64,000 bases of DNA from Heracleum sosnowskyi (GCA_030848705.1 CM061239.1:85480363-85544362), one strand, 5' to 3'. Numbered from the stretch's first letter, positions 1 through 11,374 are shown. Notes: generated from the sequence alone by a model not told the origin. Numbers and translations are program-made.

Positions 1-65
1 TGTGATCCTTCCTTCTCTTATGTGGACTGTTTGATTAAGCCAATTATTGTTTATTCATCAGCGAT

Positions 66-1797
66 ATGGCTCCTAGATGACAAACCCGTTCAACTGATAC
101 CTCTGACCAAGAAGGTCAACAAAATACACCTCCCACGGGCCGCATGGACCCGATGGTAATCCAGTTGTTAAATACTCTTACTCAGCAGACTGCCGCATTA
201 GCGCAGCAGCAACGTGCATTTCAGCAACAGCTCTTGGAACAGCAGCAACAACATCAGCAACATCAGCATCAGCAGCATCAACCGCAGCACCAGCAAGCAG
301 CACCGGCAGTTACGTTCAAATCATTCCAGGCAGCAAAACCTCCGGAATTTAAAGGATCAGCAGACCCCGTAGAGGCTAAGGCATGGTTGAAAGAGATGGA
401 AAAGGCTTTTGCCTTGATAGAGGTGACAGAGGATAAGAAGACGGAGTATGCAAGCTATTTTCTGAAGAATGAGGCCATTTATTGGTGGGAAACGAGTAGG
501 GCTATGGAGCCCGAGGGATTGATTACGTGGGCAAGATTTACAGAGTTGTTTTTGGAAAGGTATTTTCCGGACTATATGAGAGATCAGATGGAATTAAAGT
601 TTTTGGAATTAAAGCAGGGAAGAATGACAGTGCCCCAATATGAAACAAGGTTTACGGAGTTGTCAAGGTTTGTTCCAACCTATGTGGATACAGAAAAGAA
701 GAAGGCCAAGAGGTTCCAGCAGGGACTGAGGTCTTGGATTCGTAGTAAGTTAGCTGTATTGGAGTTGGACACCTATGCAGCGGTGGTCCAAAAGGCAATG
801 ATTGCGGAGAGAGAGAGTGATTCTTACATGAAAGAGAGGGAGAACAAGAAAAGGAAAGCAGGGATACCCGATAAGGGACAGCAGCAGGGAAGTTTTCAAG
901 GGCAAGCGAATAAGAAACTGGGATTTCAGCACGGAAGGAATACAAGTTTTAAGAAACCAGATACCGGAAGCGTAGGACAAGATAATCGTCTACTAACCGG
1001 CAGTCAGCAGGGACTTTCTAGACCCCCACTACCAGAATACAAGACATGCGGGAAGCGACATCCAGGGATATGCCATCGATTGAATGTCACATGCTTTAAA
1101 TGCAATCAGAAGGGACATTATTCCCGGGATTGCAAGATGGGCATTGTGTGTCATCGGTGTAAGAAACCAGGTCACATGATTAAGGACTGCAGAGCACCAG
1201 CAACCGTGAACAATATGATTCGGGCAATTAAAGCACCCCCAGTTGTTAACGTCCAGCCGTTAGCCAGGACCTACAATATGTCAATGGGAGAAGCAGTGAG
1301 AGATTCCGACGTGGTGGCAGGTACACTTCTAGTAAATTCTATTCCTGCACAAGTGTTAATAGATTCGGGAGCGACGAAGTCTTTTATTTCTGAAACGTTT
1401 GCTCGTAGATTGAATTGCGTAATGAAACCTTTAAGTGGAGTGTTGACTATAGAGATAGCTAATCAGGATCGTATCGCGGTCGGCTCATATTATCCTCGTT
1501 GTGAGATAGAGATTTTGGGAAATCGTTTTTATGTTGACTTGTTACCTTTTAAGTTAGGTGAATTTGATGTGATATTAGGGATGGATTGGTTGACTGAGCA
1601 TGATGCAAGTATTGATTGTAAGAATAAGAGGGTTACTTTGATTACCCTAGAAAAGAAAGAAATAATATTTAGAGGAGAGAAACAAAGAAAGAGGTTCCTG
1701 ACGATGATTCAGGCTAAGAGGTTATTAAGGCAAGGTTGTGAGGCGTATTTAGCTTATGTGATAGATATAGATAAGGAAGTTTCTAAGTTAGAAGATA
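66..1797 (+). pseudogene. gypsy-1 gag and aspartic protease (5' part of gag-pol, interrupted)
   Basis: Numbering is from the Met codon at 144. A Gln/His-rich stretch (about residues 14-50) is followed by a retrotransposon Gag domain (about 65-230). Two CCHC zinc knuckles for RNA binding start at about residues 317 and 336. A retropepsin-type protease has its catalytic Asp at about residue 407 in a DSGAT motif, with the ILGMDWL motif further on. The natural start is probably the ATG at 66, in the same frame, but its fifth codon is TGA (78-80), so only the internal Met at 144 gives a long frame. copia-1 breaks the frame after 1797, and it resumes in phase at 15005. The last residues read beyond 1797 belong to the copia-1 LTR, not to this gene. 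Confidence 0.92.
1793..1797. repeat. Target-site duplication of copia-1, left copy (AGATA)
   Basis: AGATA directly precedes the TG of the left LTR and is identical to the five bases after the CA of the right LTR. It marks an intact insertion. Confidence 0.95.
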
Positions 1798-3100
1798 TGT
1801 TAGGTCCTGATAAGTTTGTAGAAGGGGGGTTGAATACAAACTATACCGTTTTATCGAATTTGTCCTTTAAATGATTTAACTGTTTAGAACAAATTAATGC
1901 GGAATAAAAACTGAAACAATATTCAAGTTAAATAGAAACTCTATTAAACTTGAGAGGTGTTACAATTTTGATCACTGATTACAAAGAACTTAATAAAACA
2001 AATCTAGAATAAATTCGACATGAATTTATCTATTTTTGTAATAAAAAGGATCGAATACTAAAAAGTAGTTCGATATAAAATCTAGGGATTATGATCCGCT
2101 AGTAAGTCAAAGCAGTACAAGAGATACAATTCTTATGGATTAAATGTTAAGAACAATCAAGAATTAATATCCTGCAGAAATTTAGAGCTTGACAGTTGAA
2201 GAAGTAATGAAGAGGAATGTAATGTTTTTGTCTGTCTTTACTTCTGTCTGTTTTTCGTGTATTATGAAATGTCAACTGCCTCTTTCCTTTATACAATTCA
2301 CTTGTCCTTTGTTTCACACGCGCCAATCCACTAGCAGTTTGTAATAGGAAGACTTGCTGAAAAACATTTCTTTTTGCCTTGGAAGACAATCGGGAAGACA
2401 AGCATTTGTACTAAGAAGACATTCGGGAAGACAAGGGAATGGCCTAGGAAGACTTTCGGGAAGACTCACTTGTGAGTCTTCTTAGTTCATTTGTCTAAGT
2501 CTTCCTAGTTCAAACCTAAGTCTTCCAAGTTCATTTTTATTCTAATTAAATAATTAACTAAATAAATTATGTATTAATTTAATTCTTTGCAGAATTAAAT
2601 TAATAAATAATATACTTAATAATATTAATTATTTATAAGAGAATAAATAGAATTAGTTGACTTCTCAATTAATACCAGAATCACTTAAAACTTAGATAAA
2701 TAACAAACACAATAGTACGTTGACACTCGATGTACTGTCTGGTTCATGAGTGACTAACGACAATGTCTGTTCTTTATCTATTTAACTTTAAGCAGTGATT
2801 CACTACCTTCTCATTCAAGAACTCCGTAATCAGTATCTTTTTCTGTCACCACTTGAAATCTCTGTCACTTTAATAAATCCACTGAGCTTGAATACTTCAT
2901 TGAGGCTTGATCAATAAATTGAGCTTCTTTCAATGTAGAATCACTTCAAGTCTGTAGATGACTTTAATCTTCAATCTTTGACAGATATAACCTTCTGAGA
3001 TTCCTGTGACATCTGATTTTTATTATTTACTTATTACATCTTAATTAAAGTTGAGTAGAATCCTCGGTGTTTACAAATAGGCCTGGACATATGCCTTTCA
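1798..3100 (-). repeat. copia-1 3' LTR
   Basis: This 1303-bp LTR is nearly identical to the one at 13696-14999. It holds a cluster of GGAAGAC/GTCTTCC words (about 2349-2535) and a perfect 10-bp inverted repeat with a 2-base loop at 2460-2481. A TATAAAGG box lies on the minus strand at 2286-2293. The cluster lies just upstream of the TATA box in U3. Confidence 0.96.
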
Positions 3101-3115
3101 ATCTCCCCCTATTTG
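3101..3115 (-). other. copia-1 polypurine tract
   Basis: On the minus strand this reads CAAATAGGGGGAGAT and abuts the 3' LTR, where plus-strand DNA synthesis is primed. The bases to its left belong to the LTR. Between it and ORF2 is about 250 bp of AT-rich noncoding sequence with no other feature seen. Confidence 0.9.
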
Positions 3116-3364
3116 TTTGTTAGACAATAACAACCAAATACCTCTAGAGGATAACTCAACTAAAACAATAAAAGATAAGACTTTTAAGAGCCAAGCAAAT
3201 AATAAAAAGTTCTGGATTAAATATAACAATTTCCAGATTCAAACAGTAAAGATAAATACAAGATAGATGTTCCTCTAGACTGAACATATGAATACATTTT
3301 CCTATCTTGATTTACCTAGCTCTAAACATATAACATTTACAAATTGAGCTAAACCTATCATGCC

Positions 3365-6300
3365 CTAATCTCTAATTTCACCTTCTTCAGCTTCTTGCAA
3401 GGTGTATAGCAGATCTTTGTCGAGGACACGATCACTTTCTGAAACCACACCACTTGGCATTACTGGTTGATTGGTGATCTTCTTCAATCTATTCTTCATT
3501 TGAGCATATCTTGGAATTTTCTCCGTGCAGTAGTCTGAAATCATATCAGCAACTTCAGACTTCTCTACAGAAGCAAACCCAGAAGTTCTAAGAAGATTCT
3601 CCAACTTCACCAGTTGCATAGCAGTCTGTAGCTTCATGGAATCAGGATCCAGCCTCACTGTCTCTAAAGTTGTACCTCTGTAGATTTTGACTTCATAAGG
3701 AAAATGTACAACTTGAGGACTGGCCTTCATAGCAGAATCTCTAAGCCGGTCATATAGAAGCTCATTCAAGCAAGAAGATCTCTTTACTTTACTCATCAGA
3801 ATCCACAATTCAGATAGAGATCTTCTTTGTAGGAGGTCAAGAGAAATGGTGAATGACCCTTCAAGCGCACTTGAGACATAGATGAACAATTCTTGCCTCA
3901 CTTGATCAAATGCAGACGTAATCCTTAGGATATCTTCCTTCAATGCCTTCATATATAATGAGTTGTCTGGATTAACCGTTCTGATCTTCTCAAGCAGCTT
4001 CAGAAAAGTAGCATCATTGTTTGTGCCTCTCTGAGGGATATCAAACATCTCCCTTGCCTTATCCCACTTGCTTCCTTGCTTCATCCTCACATCCAATCTC
4101 CTTTCTTTGACATGAATACTATGAAGACGTTGTTTGTCTTCATGTTCAGCCTTTTGAATTTTCAGCTTCTGAGATATGATGTCGGAGACTTTGGCATTCT
4201 CATCCTCCTTTCTCCTTAGCTCCGCCTGCTGTTTCTTCAACTCCTTCTGAAACAAAGGGTCAGGTGTATATAGATCAGCTTCATCCTCCCAATCCTCAAA
4301 GTTTGCTGCCTCCTCAACCTCCTCCTCACCAAAAGCTTCCTCAGGTATGGTCTTCCCAAGATCACCAGATGTGTCATAATGGAAGTCATCCTGTTCACCA
4401 TGGTAGTAGTAGGCATCATCAAAGACATTATCCTCCAGTGTTTGTTTACCTTTTCCCTTATCCTTTCCAGAAGCTCCTCCAGCTTCTCTATTTCCTCCTT
4501 CTTTCTCCTTCTCCCCCTTAGTTGAGGAATCCTCTACAGTTTGAGCTGTGGAAGCCCTAGGATTCACCTCAGATGTTCTCCTTATCTCTCTTCTTTCTCT
4601 CCCATCTCCTCCTTCATCAGCATCATCATCCTCATCATCATCTCCCTCAAAGAATGTTCTTTGATCTTCAGTAGGTTGATGTGAATTCTTGATCATATTG
4701 TATAGGTGCTTCATCCCTTCATTGAGATGCTCCATTCCTCCTTCTAACTTAGACATCCTTTCTTCATTAAACCTCTGGTTTTCATCAGTTGTTTGCAGAA
4801 TAAAGTCCACCTTGGTAGAAATAGCAGCAATCTCCTTGACACTCTCCGATATCTGAGCATTTGACGTTGTAAGATCAGAGATGTCTGAAGCCACCAGTAC
4901 CTGAGATTGTTGGATTGAATTCAGCTTCGGGAGTAGATTATTCTTCAATCCTTCCAGGTCATCTTTCACAGTACCCAGCTGATTTGATACAGAGGTGGTA
5001 GATTGTGCAACCACTTGTGCTTTCAGAAGATTGTTCTCAGCCTGGGTTTCTTGTAACTTCCTTTGTAGATCAGCTAGCTGGTGCAACAAAGAAGTGTTTG
5101 TGTCAGTGTGTGCACTCACCTCAATTGCTCTCAGTGGTGTTTCACTCAACTCACGTGCTTGTGTTTCACTCGGTGTTTGATTCATATCTCTCACCACTAA
5201 CTGTCTGTCAAGATTGTCAGTAGATGTACCTGCAGGAAAAATCACCCTAGCCCCTTCAAGAGAGGTCAGTGGTGGTGCAATGGGAGTTCGCAATTCCCGA
5301 TCCCTGATTGAGTCTGTCAAAATATTTGACATTGTATACTGAATTTCTTCAGGGACAGACTCATCAAGTTGCCTTTCACTTTCTCCAGTAAAAACTGCGA
5401 GTGAAAAATCCCTTAGGGGAGCCAGAGATGTTCCCTCTGGGAGGGGAGAAAATGATTCTATTTGAGTTGGCAAAGAATCAGATTTTCCCTCAGATGCCTG
5501 TGAAGGCACTTCTACCGTAACTATGGTAGGCACTGTATCAAAATCAAAAGTAAAGTGCTCTCCTGACATGGTGTCCTGAGTGTCATCTAAATGGATATCT
5601 TCTCCCATTGTGAGTAATGGAAGTGTGCTTGACTCAGTACAAGATGCCATGGCCCTATGGCGAATTTCAATAGATCCACCCTGTTGAGAGGATGTCTCCA
5701 GAGACTGTGTAGTGGCCATATCAATGTCCATATCCTTTTGAGAGGATACAGATGGGCTTACAGTTGTCTCCCTATAGGTTTTTCTTTTCTTTAAGGGTGG
5801 AGACAGAGCTGTGGGAACACTCATTTCAGGTATATTACTAACTCTTCTTGAACTGGTATGAATAGTAGTCTCAGGTTGTGTATCAGAAGTGTTTGACTTT
5901 CTGTATGGCTCTATGACCTGGGTCAGAGACTGTGGTTCTACAATCTCTGGGTCAGCCCTAACAACCACTTGGGTTTCAGTTGAAATACCAGAAGAAGAAC
6001 CAGAGATAGGAATAACTACCTGCAGTGGAACTGGATGTGGTTGATGAACTTGTTCACCAAAGACAGGAAGATTAATGAATTGACTCATCAATGGTGAAAC
6101 AAGAACAGGTATGGTGGGAAATTTGGATGAGACATCAAGTCTGGTGTAGAATTTGGTGTCTGTGGTTGGAGAGGTTTCAAATCTAGCTTCTCGAAACAGT
6201 TCTACCTGCTCAGCAGTGAGAAGATGATTAATGATAAGAGTTAGAAAGCGAGGGTACCAACACTTTACTTTCTCACCATTATCAGAATCTCTCCTAGAGT

Positions 6301-6865
6301 GAGCAAGCCTGTTGAGCAAAATGTTCCACAGTATCTCAGCAAAGTTCAATCTACGACCAAATACTATAGCATAGGCAATGTACTGATTAAGACTGGTAAT
6401 GCAATGAAAGTTTGTTTTTGTGCAGTTACCAAATACCCTAGCTATAGTATCAAAGAACAGATCCCATTCCCTTACAATAAAAGTTTTTGACAATTTCACC
6501 ATTTGAAAGGGACCCTGATAATGAATATTCACAAAGAACTGTGTTAACTCATCATCAGTGGGTAATGGATCAAACCTGTCCTTTGGAAAATGCAACACAT
6601 CACAAAATAAATCAAAAGTAACTGTATATTGCTGGTTGAGAATATTGAAAGTAAAAGATTTTGAATCTCCAGCAATAACAGCACTTGAACATAAAAACCT
6701 CAATGGATCAATTTTAAGAAGTGCATTGGCACAAATAGCATGACTGACACAAGTATTGCTATTTAAAAATTGAATCCATGGTCTGAAACGTTCCACCTTA
6801 CACCTAGCCGGATCAAAATACCCAACAAAATTATTTAAGACTAATTCAAAATTATTAGGATCCAT
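3365..6865 (-). CDS. copia-1 ORF2, the extra ('envelope-like') Sirevirus ORF, 1166 aa
   Basis: The function is unknown. The N-terminal about 250 residues look folded and hydrophobic-rich, ending in a WYPRFL motif that is also present, as FYPRFL, in ORF2 of copia-4. A long Ser/Thr/Pro-rich stretch follows, then a predicted coiled coil (about 590-735). After that come an acidic Asp/Glu run, a Gly/Lys-rich stretch and a second charged helical segment near 920-990. The C-terminal 170 residues are again similar to copia-4. I see no signal peptide and no convincing membrane span, so 'envelope' is only a positional label. The frame is fully open and starts at the ATG just after a noncoding spacer. 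Such ORFs in other Sireviruses are reported but unexplained. Confidence 0.85.
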   Translation of the reverse strand: MDPNNFELVLNNFVGYFDPARCKVERFRPWIQFLNSNTCVSHAICANALLKIDPLRFLCSSAVIAGDSKSFTFNILNQQYTVTFDLFCDVLHFPKDRFDPLPTDDELTQFFVNIHYQGPFQMVKLSKTFIVREWDLFFDTIARVFGNCTKTNFHCITSLNQYIAYAIVFGRRLNFAEILWNILLNRLAHSRRDSDNGEKVKCWYPRFLTLIINHLLTAEQVELFREARFETSPTTDTKFYTRLDVSSKFPTIPVLVSPLMSQFINLPVFGEQVHQPHPVPLQVVIPISGSSSGISTETQVVVRADPEIVEPQSLTQVIEPYRKSNTSDTQPETTIHTSSRRVSNIPEMSVPTALSPPLKKRKTYRETTVSPSVSSQKDMDIDMATTQSLETSSQQGGSIEIRHRAMASCTESSTLPLLTMGEDIHLDDTQDTMSGEHFTFDFDTVPTIVTVEVPSQASEGKSDSLPTQIESFSPLPEGTSLAPLRDFSLAVFTGESERQLDESVPEEIQYTMSNILTDSIRDRELRTPIAPPLTSLEGARVIFPAGTSTDNLDRQLVVRDMNQTPSETQARELSETPLRAIEVSAHTDTNTSLLHQLADLQRKLQETQAENNLLKAQVVAQSTTSVSNQLGTVKDDLEGLKNNLLPKLNSIQQSQVLVASDISDLTTSNAQISESVKEIAAISTKVDFILQTTDENQRFNEERMSKLEGGMEHLNEGMKHLYNMIKNSHQPTEDQRTFFEGDDDEDDDADEGGDGRERREIRRTSEVNPRASTAQTVEDSSTKGEKEKEGGNREAGGASGKDKGKGKQTLEDNVFDDAYYYHGEQDDFHYDTSGDLGKTIPEEAFGEEEVEEAANFEDWEDEADLYTPDPLFQKELKKQQAELRRKEDENAKVSDIISQKLKIQKAEHEDKQRLHSIHVKERRLDVRMKQGSKWDKAREMFDIPQRGTNNDATFLKLLEKIRTVNPDNSLYMKALKEDILRITSAFDQVRQELFIYVSSALEGSFTISLDLLQRRSLSELWILMSKVKRSSCLNELLYDRLRDSAMKASPQVVHFPYEVKIYRGTTLETVRLDPDSMKLQTAMQLVKLENLLRTSGFASVEKSEVADMISDYCTEKIPRYAQMKNRLKKITNQPVMPSGVVSESDRVLDKDLLYTLQEAEEGEIRD

Positions 6866-8098
6866 TTTAAATAAAACACTAAAATTTTAATTAATTTAAA
6901 TAAAAATAAAATTTTAGGGATTTTTAGAATTAATTAAAATTACTAAAATCCACAAAATTAAATTTTATCAAAATTAATGAATTTTCAACTTTTAGATCCT
7001 AAAAATTCGAACTTAACTTTTTGAAATGCAAAAACTGAATTGGGTAAGTGATTCTTAAGAACACACACACAGTGAACACACAGTACTTTCCCTTAATCAA
7101 GAACACAATCACATTTAAAGGATTAACACTCAAAAATCGAGAAAAAATGGGCAGAGTTTCGACTTATAGTGTTAATATACGAAAAAAGTGAATGAGTGTA
7201 TTGCTAAGTTAAAACTTGAGCAAAGAGCAAAAGTGATCAATGATTCTGGAAAAGCTTGGGAGAATTCGAAAGGGATAGTGAAAAATTAGAAAGAAAACTG
7301 ATAAGGAAATGAGAAACTGTGCAGTGTGTAAGTCTGTGTATATATATATATAAAAACTGTTCAAATTCAAAGAAAATAAACCGAAAGAAAAAAAATAGAA
7401 TACTGATCGAAATTTTTTTAAGATTGTACTGGGAAGACAATCGGGAAGACTTAGGATAGTCTTCCCGGTAGTCTTCCTAGTACAAACTAGAAAGTTTTCC
7501 GGAAAATAGAATAAAAGAAAAATCAGAAAACTAAAGTAAATATATTTAAGTCTTCCCGATAGTCTTCCTAGTTCAAAAACTGGGAAGACTTAGGAAAAGA
7601 CTTAACAAATAGTAAAAATAAACAAAAATAAATTGGAAAATCCCTAGTTTTCCCGATAGTCTTCCTAGTGTAAAACTGGGAAGACTTAGGAAAATTCAGA
7701 ATTTTAATTAAAATATTTACAGAAAATGCTGAAAAACTTAGAAAAATGCATGAAAAATATATAAAATTCTAGAAAAATTCACAGAAAATTCCATAAATCC
7801 TAGAAAAATATGCAGAATATTAGAAATGCATAAAATTAATATAAACTTGCAGAAAAAAATTCAAACAACAATATTTACAATCTGAAAAATATCTAAATAA
7901 TTCTAAATAAATATATTTTCAATAAAAATACATTTCTCCACTTAAAAAATATGAGAAAAATATTTTTAAAGAAAATAAATTATTCAGAACCATTTAAATC
8001 AACAAGCATGCAATTATTAAATGAGAATTGGCAGAAAATATCAATAGATGACAAGAGAAAATGAATTTATTGAAAGAACAAACATGACAGAGACATTG
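6866..8098 (-). other. copia-1 pol-ORF2 spacer with motif cluster and TATA-like tract
   Basis: This is 1.2 kb of AT-rich noncoding DNA. The GGGAAGAC/GTCTTCCC words of the LTR recur at about 7424-7690, several in back-to-back orientation. An alternating TA tract followed by T-rich sequence (7339-7353) lies between that cluster and ORF2. This repeats the order cluster, then TATA, seen in U3. No gene was seen in it. Confidence 0.7.
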
Positions 8099-11000
8099 TT
8101 AATCACTAAGACTGTTTAACATACCCAATTTACCAACTAACTTGATAAATGTGGATTCATCAACAGATTTAGTGAATATATCTGCAGTCTGTTCTTCTGT
8201 GGGTACAAAGTGTAACTCCACAGTTCCATTCATGACATGCTCTCTGATAAAATGATACCTGATATCAATGTGCTTCGTTCTCGAGTGCTGCACAGGGTTG
8301 TTGGAGATTGCTATGGCACTTGTATTATCACAAAATATGGGAATTTTGTCTAAGGCAAAACCATAGTCCTTTAATTGATTCCGTATCCATAAGATCTGAG
8401 CACAACAGCTTCCAGCAGCAATATATTCAGCTTCTGCTGTTGAATTGGAAACTGTTTGCTGTTTCTTGCTATACCAGGAAATCAACCTACCTCCTAGGAA
8501 TTGACAACTCCCAGAGGTGCTTTTTCTATCCACAACACTACCTGCATAATCAGAATCTGTATATCCAACAAGATTAAAACCAGAATCTTTAGGGTACCAG
8601 ATACCTAGATTAGGTGTACCCTTAAGATATCTCAAGATTCTTTTCACAGCAACGAGATGAACATCTCTAGGGTCCGCTTGGAACCTTGCACACAAGCATG
8701 TAGCATACATAATATCTGGTCTACTAGCAGTAAGATAGAGTAAGGAGCCAATCATACCTCTGTAGCTAGTAACATCTACCTTGATAGATTTGTCAGAAGC
8801 TCCAAGTTTGATTGTTGTTGAAGATGGAGTCCTTGCTGATGCTGAATCCTCCATGTGATACTTTTTGAGGAGTTCTTTGAGATACTTGGATTGACAAATA
8901 AATATACCATTTGACCTTTGACTTACTTGTAATCCAAGAAAGAACTTCAGCTCACCCATCATACTCATTTCAAACTTACTCTGCATTAGCTCAGCAAATC
9001 TCTTACAGAGATTATCATTAGTAGACCCAAATATGATGTCATCCACATAGACTTGGACTAATATCATATCACTTTTGTGTTTCTTTGAAAAAAGAGTTTT
9101 GTCTATGATACCTCTAACAAAACCATTTTCTAAAAGAAAACCAGAGAGAGTGTCATACCATTTTCTTGGGGCTTGTTTGAGACCATAGATAGCCTTGAAG
9201 AGAAAGTACACAAAGTCCAGCAGCTCCTGATTTTCAAAGCCAGGGGGCTGTTCCACATACACTTCTTCATCAAGTTCACCATTCAGGAATGCACTCTTAA
9301 CATCCATTTGATAGACTTTAAAATTGGAGTAAGCAGCAAATGCTAAGAACATCCTGATGGCCTCAAGTCTAGCCACTGGTGCATAGGTTTCATCATAATC
9401 AATGCCTTCAGCTTGAGAATACCCTTGTGCAACCAGTCTTGCCTTGTTCCTTGTAACAATGCCATCCTCATCTAGCTTGTTCCTGTATACCCATCTTGTA
9501 CCAACTACTTTCTTGTTCTTTGGCCTGGGTACCAGCTTCCAGACTTGCTGTTGTTCAAATTGATTGAGTTCATCTTGCATAGCAATCACCCAATCTGGAT
9601 CAGTCAGTGCTTCCTCAGTTTTCTTTGGCTCCATTTTAGATAGAAATGCTGAGAAAAGACATTCATTCTGAGAAGCTCTTCTAGTTTTAACTCCAACATC
9701 TGGATCACCAATGATCAGCTCAAAAGGATGAGCTCTATTCCAAACAGTCTGTCTTGGAAGATTTGATCTTGATGATTCACCTTGAAATTCACTTTGATGT
9801 TGTGAGTGACTAGTTGATCCTTCATTTGCTCCCCCTGAGTTGTTGCCTGTTTGCCTTGATGATTCTTCTCCAGTGTTGGTGGTATCTCCATTGTTACCAG
9901 TGTTTCCACCACCATCACCATGATCATTATCATCATTGTTATTATCATCACCAGCAATAACTTCAGGTGGGTCTTCATCATCTGATTCTGAGTCTGGCAA
10001 GTTATCAAACTTCAGCTTTTCAGATGAGTCTTCTTTTTGGATACTGGGGAACTTAGTGTCATCAAAAGTAACATTGACACTTTCCTTTACTGTGTGACTG
10101 CCAACCACGTAGACCCTGTAAGACCTTCTGGAATATCCAACAAAAATAGCTTCTTGTGCCTTTGCATCAAACTTGCCACGTTTAACATTGTCATCTATAA
10201 GCACAAAGCATTTTGCTCCAAATACATGAAAGTACTTGACAGTTGGTTTCTTGTTGTTCATGATCTCATACGGAGTCTTCATTAAGTCCTTGTTGACTAA
10301 CGTTCGATTCTGAGTATAACAAGCTGTATTCGCTGCTTCAGCCCAAAAGTACGTTGGAAGTTTGGACTCACTTAGCATAGTCCTAGCTGCTTCAATCAAT
10401 GTACGATTCTTTCTTTCCACTACTCCATTTTGTTGAGGAGTTCTAGGGGCAGAATACTGTCTTGTTATTCCTTTATCAGCACAAAAGTCATTTAGAATGG
10501 CATTCTTGAATTCAGTACCATTATCTGACCTTATGGCTCTAACAGGGAATCTAGAATCCAGCTCAATCAACTTCACATGGCCAATCACCAGGAATGGGGT
10601 CTCATCCTTGGAATGAAGGAATAAAACCCATGTGTATTTTGAATAGTCATCAACAATCACAAGTGCATATTGTTTCTTTGACATGGACATCACATTAACT
10701 GGACCAAACAAATCCATGTGCAGTAGCTGAAGAGGTTCAGTTATTGATGATGTATCAGTGCCCTTGTGAGAAGCTTTCTTTGACTTTCCTTTCTGGCATG
10801 CCTCACACAGTCCTTCCTGAGTAAATTCCATTTGAGGCAAACCTCTAACTAATTCCCTCTTGACTAAAGAGTTCATAGTTTTGAAGTTAAGGTGAGACAT
10901 CTTCTTGTGCCATAGCCAACTATCATCTGATGAAGCTTTAGCATAAAAACAATTAACTTCATCTTTGAATCCCGAGTTCAGATCGGCTATGAACAAGTCA

Positions 11001-11374
11001 CCTTTCCTTACTCCTTGAAGAGCAAGCTTTCCATTCTTCTTGTGAGTGATCTGACACTTTTCTCTTTCAAAGGAAACAACATATCCTCTGTCACAGAACT
11101 GACTGATGCTGAGAAGATTGAACGTCAGACCTTCCACAAATGAAACATCTTCAATGATAACATTTTCGTACTTCAAACAGCCATATCCTTTCGTAATACC
11201 CTTGCTGTTATCTCCAAAGGTAACTACTGGGCCAGCTTTCACAACCACATCTGATAGCAGGGCTCTATCTCCGGTCATATGCCTTGAACAACCACTGTCC
11301 AGAATCCACATAACCCGGTTTACCTGTTTAACTCCCTGCAATATCAGATTGATTAGTCCTTCTTCGGAGCCCAA
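8099..11374 (-). CDS. copia-1 pol polyprotein (protease, integrase, RT, RNase H), 1091 aa
   Basis: The domains follow the Ty1/copia order. The protease has DSG near residue 26. The integrase zinc-binding HHCC region is at about 153-200, and its catalytic D, D and E are at about 219, 281 and 315. Reverse transcriptase spans about 600-845 with YVDD near 774. RNase H has its first Asp near 939, and the ADIFTK tail is present. An acidic, Asn/Gly-rich linker sits between integrase and RT. The frame overlaps the end of gag by 22 nt in the -1 frame. The first codon of the open frame is TTG, so Pol is probably made as a Gag-Pol fusion rather than from its own start. No inactivating change was seen. 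Confidence 0.95.
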   Translation of the reverse strand: MGSEEGLINLILQGVKQVNRVMWILDSGCSRHMTGDRALLSDVVVKAGPVVTFGDNSKGITKGYGCLKYENVIIEDVSFVEGLTFNLLSISQFCDRGYVVSFEREKCQITHKKNGKLALQGVRKGDLFIADLNSGFKDEVNCFYAKASSDDSWLWHKKMSHLNFKTMNSLVKRELVRGLPQMEFTQEGLCEACQKGKSKKASHKGTDTSSITEPLQLLHMDLFGPVNVMSMSKKQYALVIVDDYSKYTWVLFLHSKDETPFLVIGHVKLIELDSRFPVRAIRSDNGTEFKNAILNDFCADKGITRQYSAPRTPQQNGVVERKNRTLIEAARTMLSESKLPTYFWAEAANTACYTQNRTLVNKDLMKTPYEIMNNKKPTVKYFHVFGAKCFVLIDDNVKRGKFDAKAQEAIFVGYSRRSYRVYVVGSHTVKESVNVTFDDTKFPSIQKEDSSEKLKFDNLPDSESDDEDPPEVIAGDDNNNDDNDHGDGGGNTGNNGDTTNTGEESSRQTGNNSGGANEGSTSHSQHQSEFQGESSRSNLPRQTVWNRAHPFELIIGDPDVGVKTRRASQNECLFSAFLSKMEPKKTEEALTDPDWVIAMQDELNQFEQQQVWKLVPRPKNKKVVGTRWVYRNKLDEDGIVTRNKARLVAQGYSQAEGIDYDETYAPVARLEAIRMFLAFAAYSNFKVYQMDVKSAFLNGELDEEVYVEQPPGFENQELLDFVYFLFKAIYGLKQAPRKWYDTLSGFLLENGFVRGIIDKTLFSKKHKSDMILVQVYVDDIIFGSTNDNLCKRFAELMQSKFEMSMMGELKFFLGLQVSQRSNGIFICQSKYLKELLKKYHMEDSASARTPSSTTIKLGASDKSIKVDVTSYRGMIGSLLYLTASRPDIMYATCLCARFQADPRDVHLVAVKRILRYLKGTPNLGIWYPKDSGFNLVGYTDSDYAGSVVDRKSTSGSCQFLGGRLISWYSKKQQTVSNSTAEAEYIAAGSCCAQILWIRNQLKDYGFALDKIPIFCDNTSAIAISNNPVQHSRTKHIDIRYHFIREHVMNGTVELHFVPTEEQTADIFTKSVDESTFIKLVGKLGMLNSLSD

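Noticed and set aside
2147..2401. 84-codon frame present in both copia-1 LTRs (also 14045-14299)
   Set aside because: It spans the TATA box and the GGAAGAC cluster and is present twice only because the LTRs are copies. No protein features.
3365..6865. ORF2 as a true envelope glycoprotein
   Set aside because: I see no signal peptide, no membrane anchor and no Cys-rich ectodomain.
9715..10008. Second minus-strand frame under copia-1 pol, and antisense frames across gag/pol
   Set aside because: They are shadows of the real genes in other frames.
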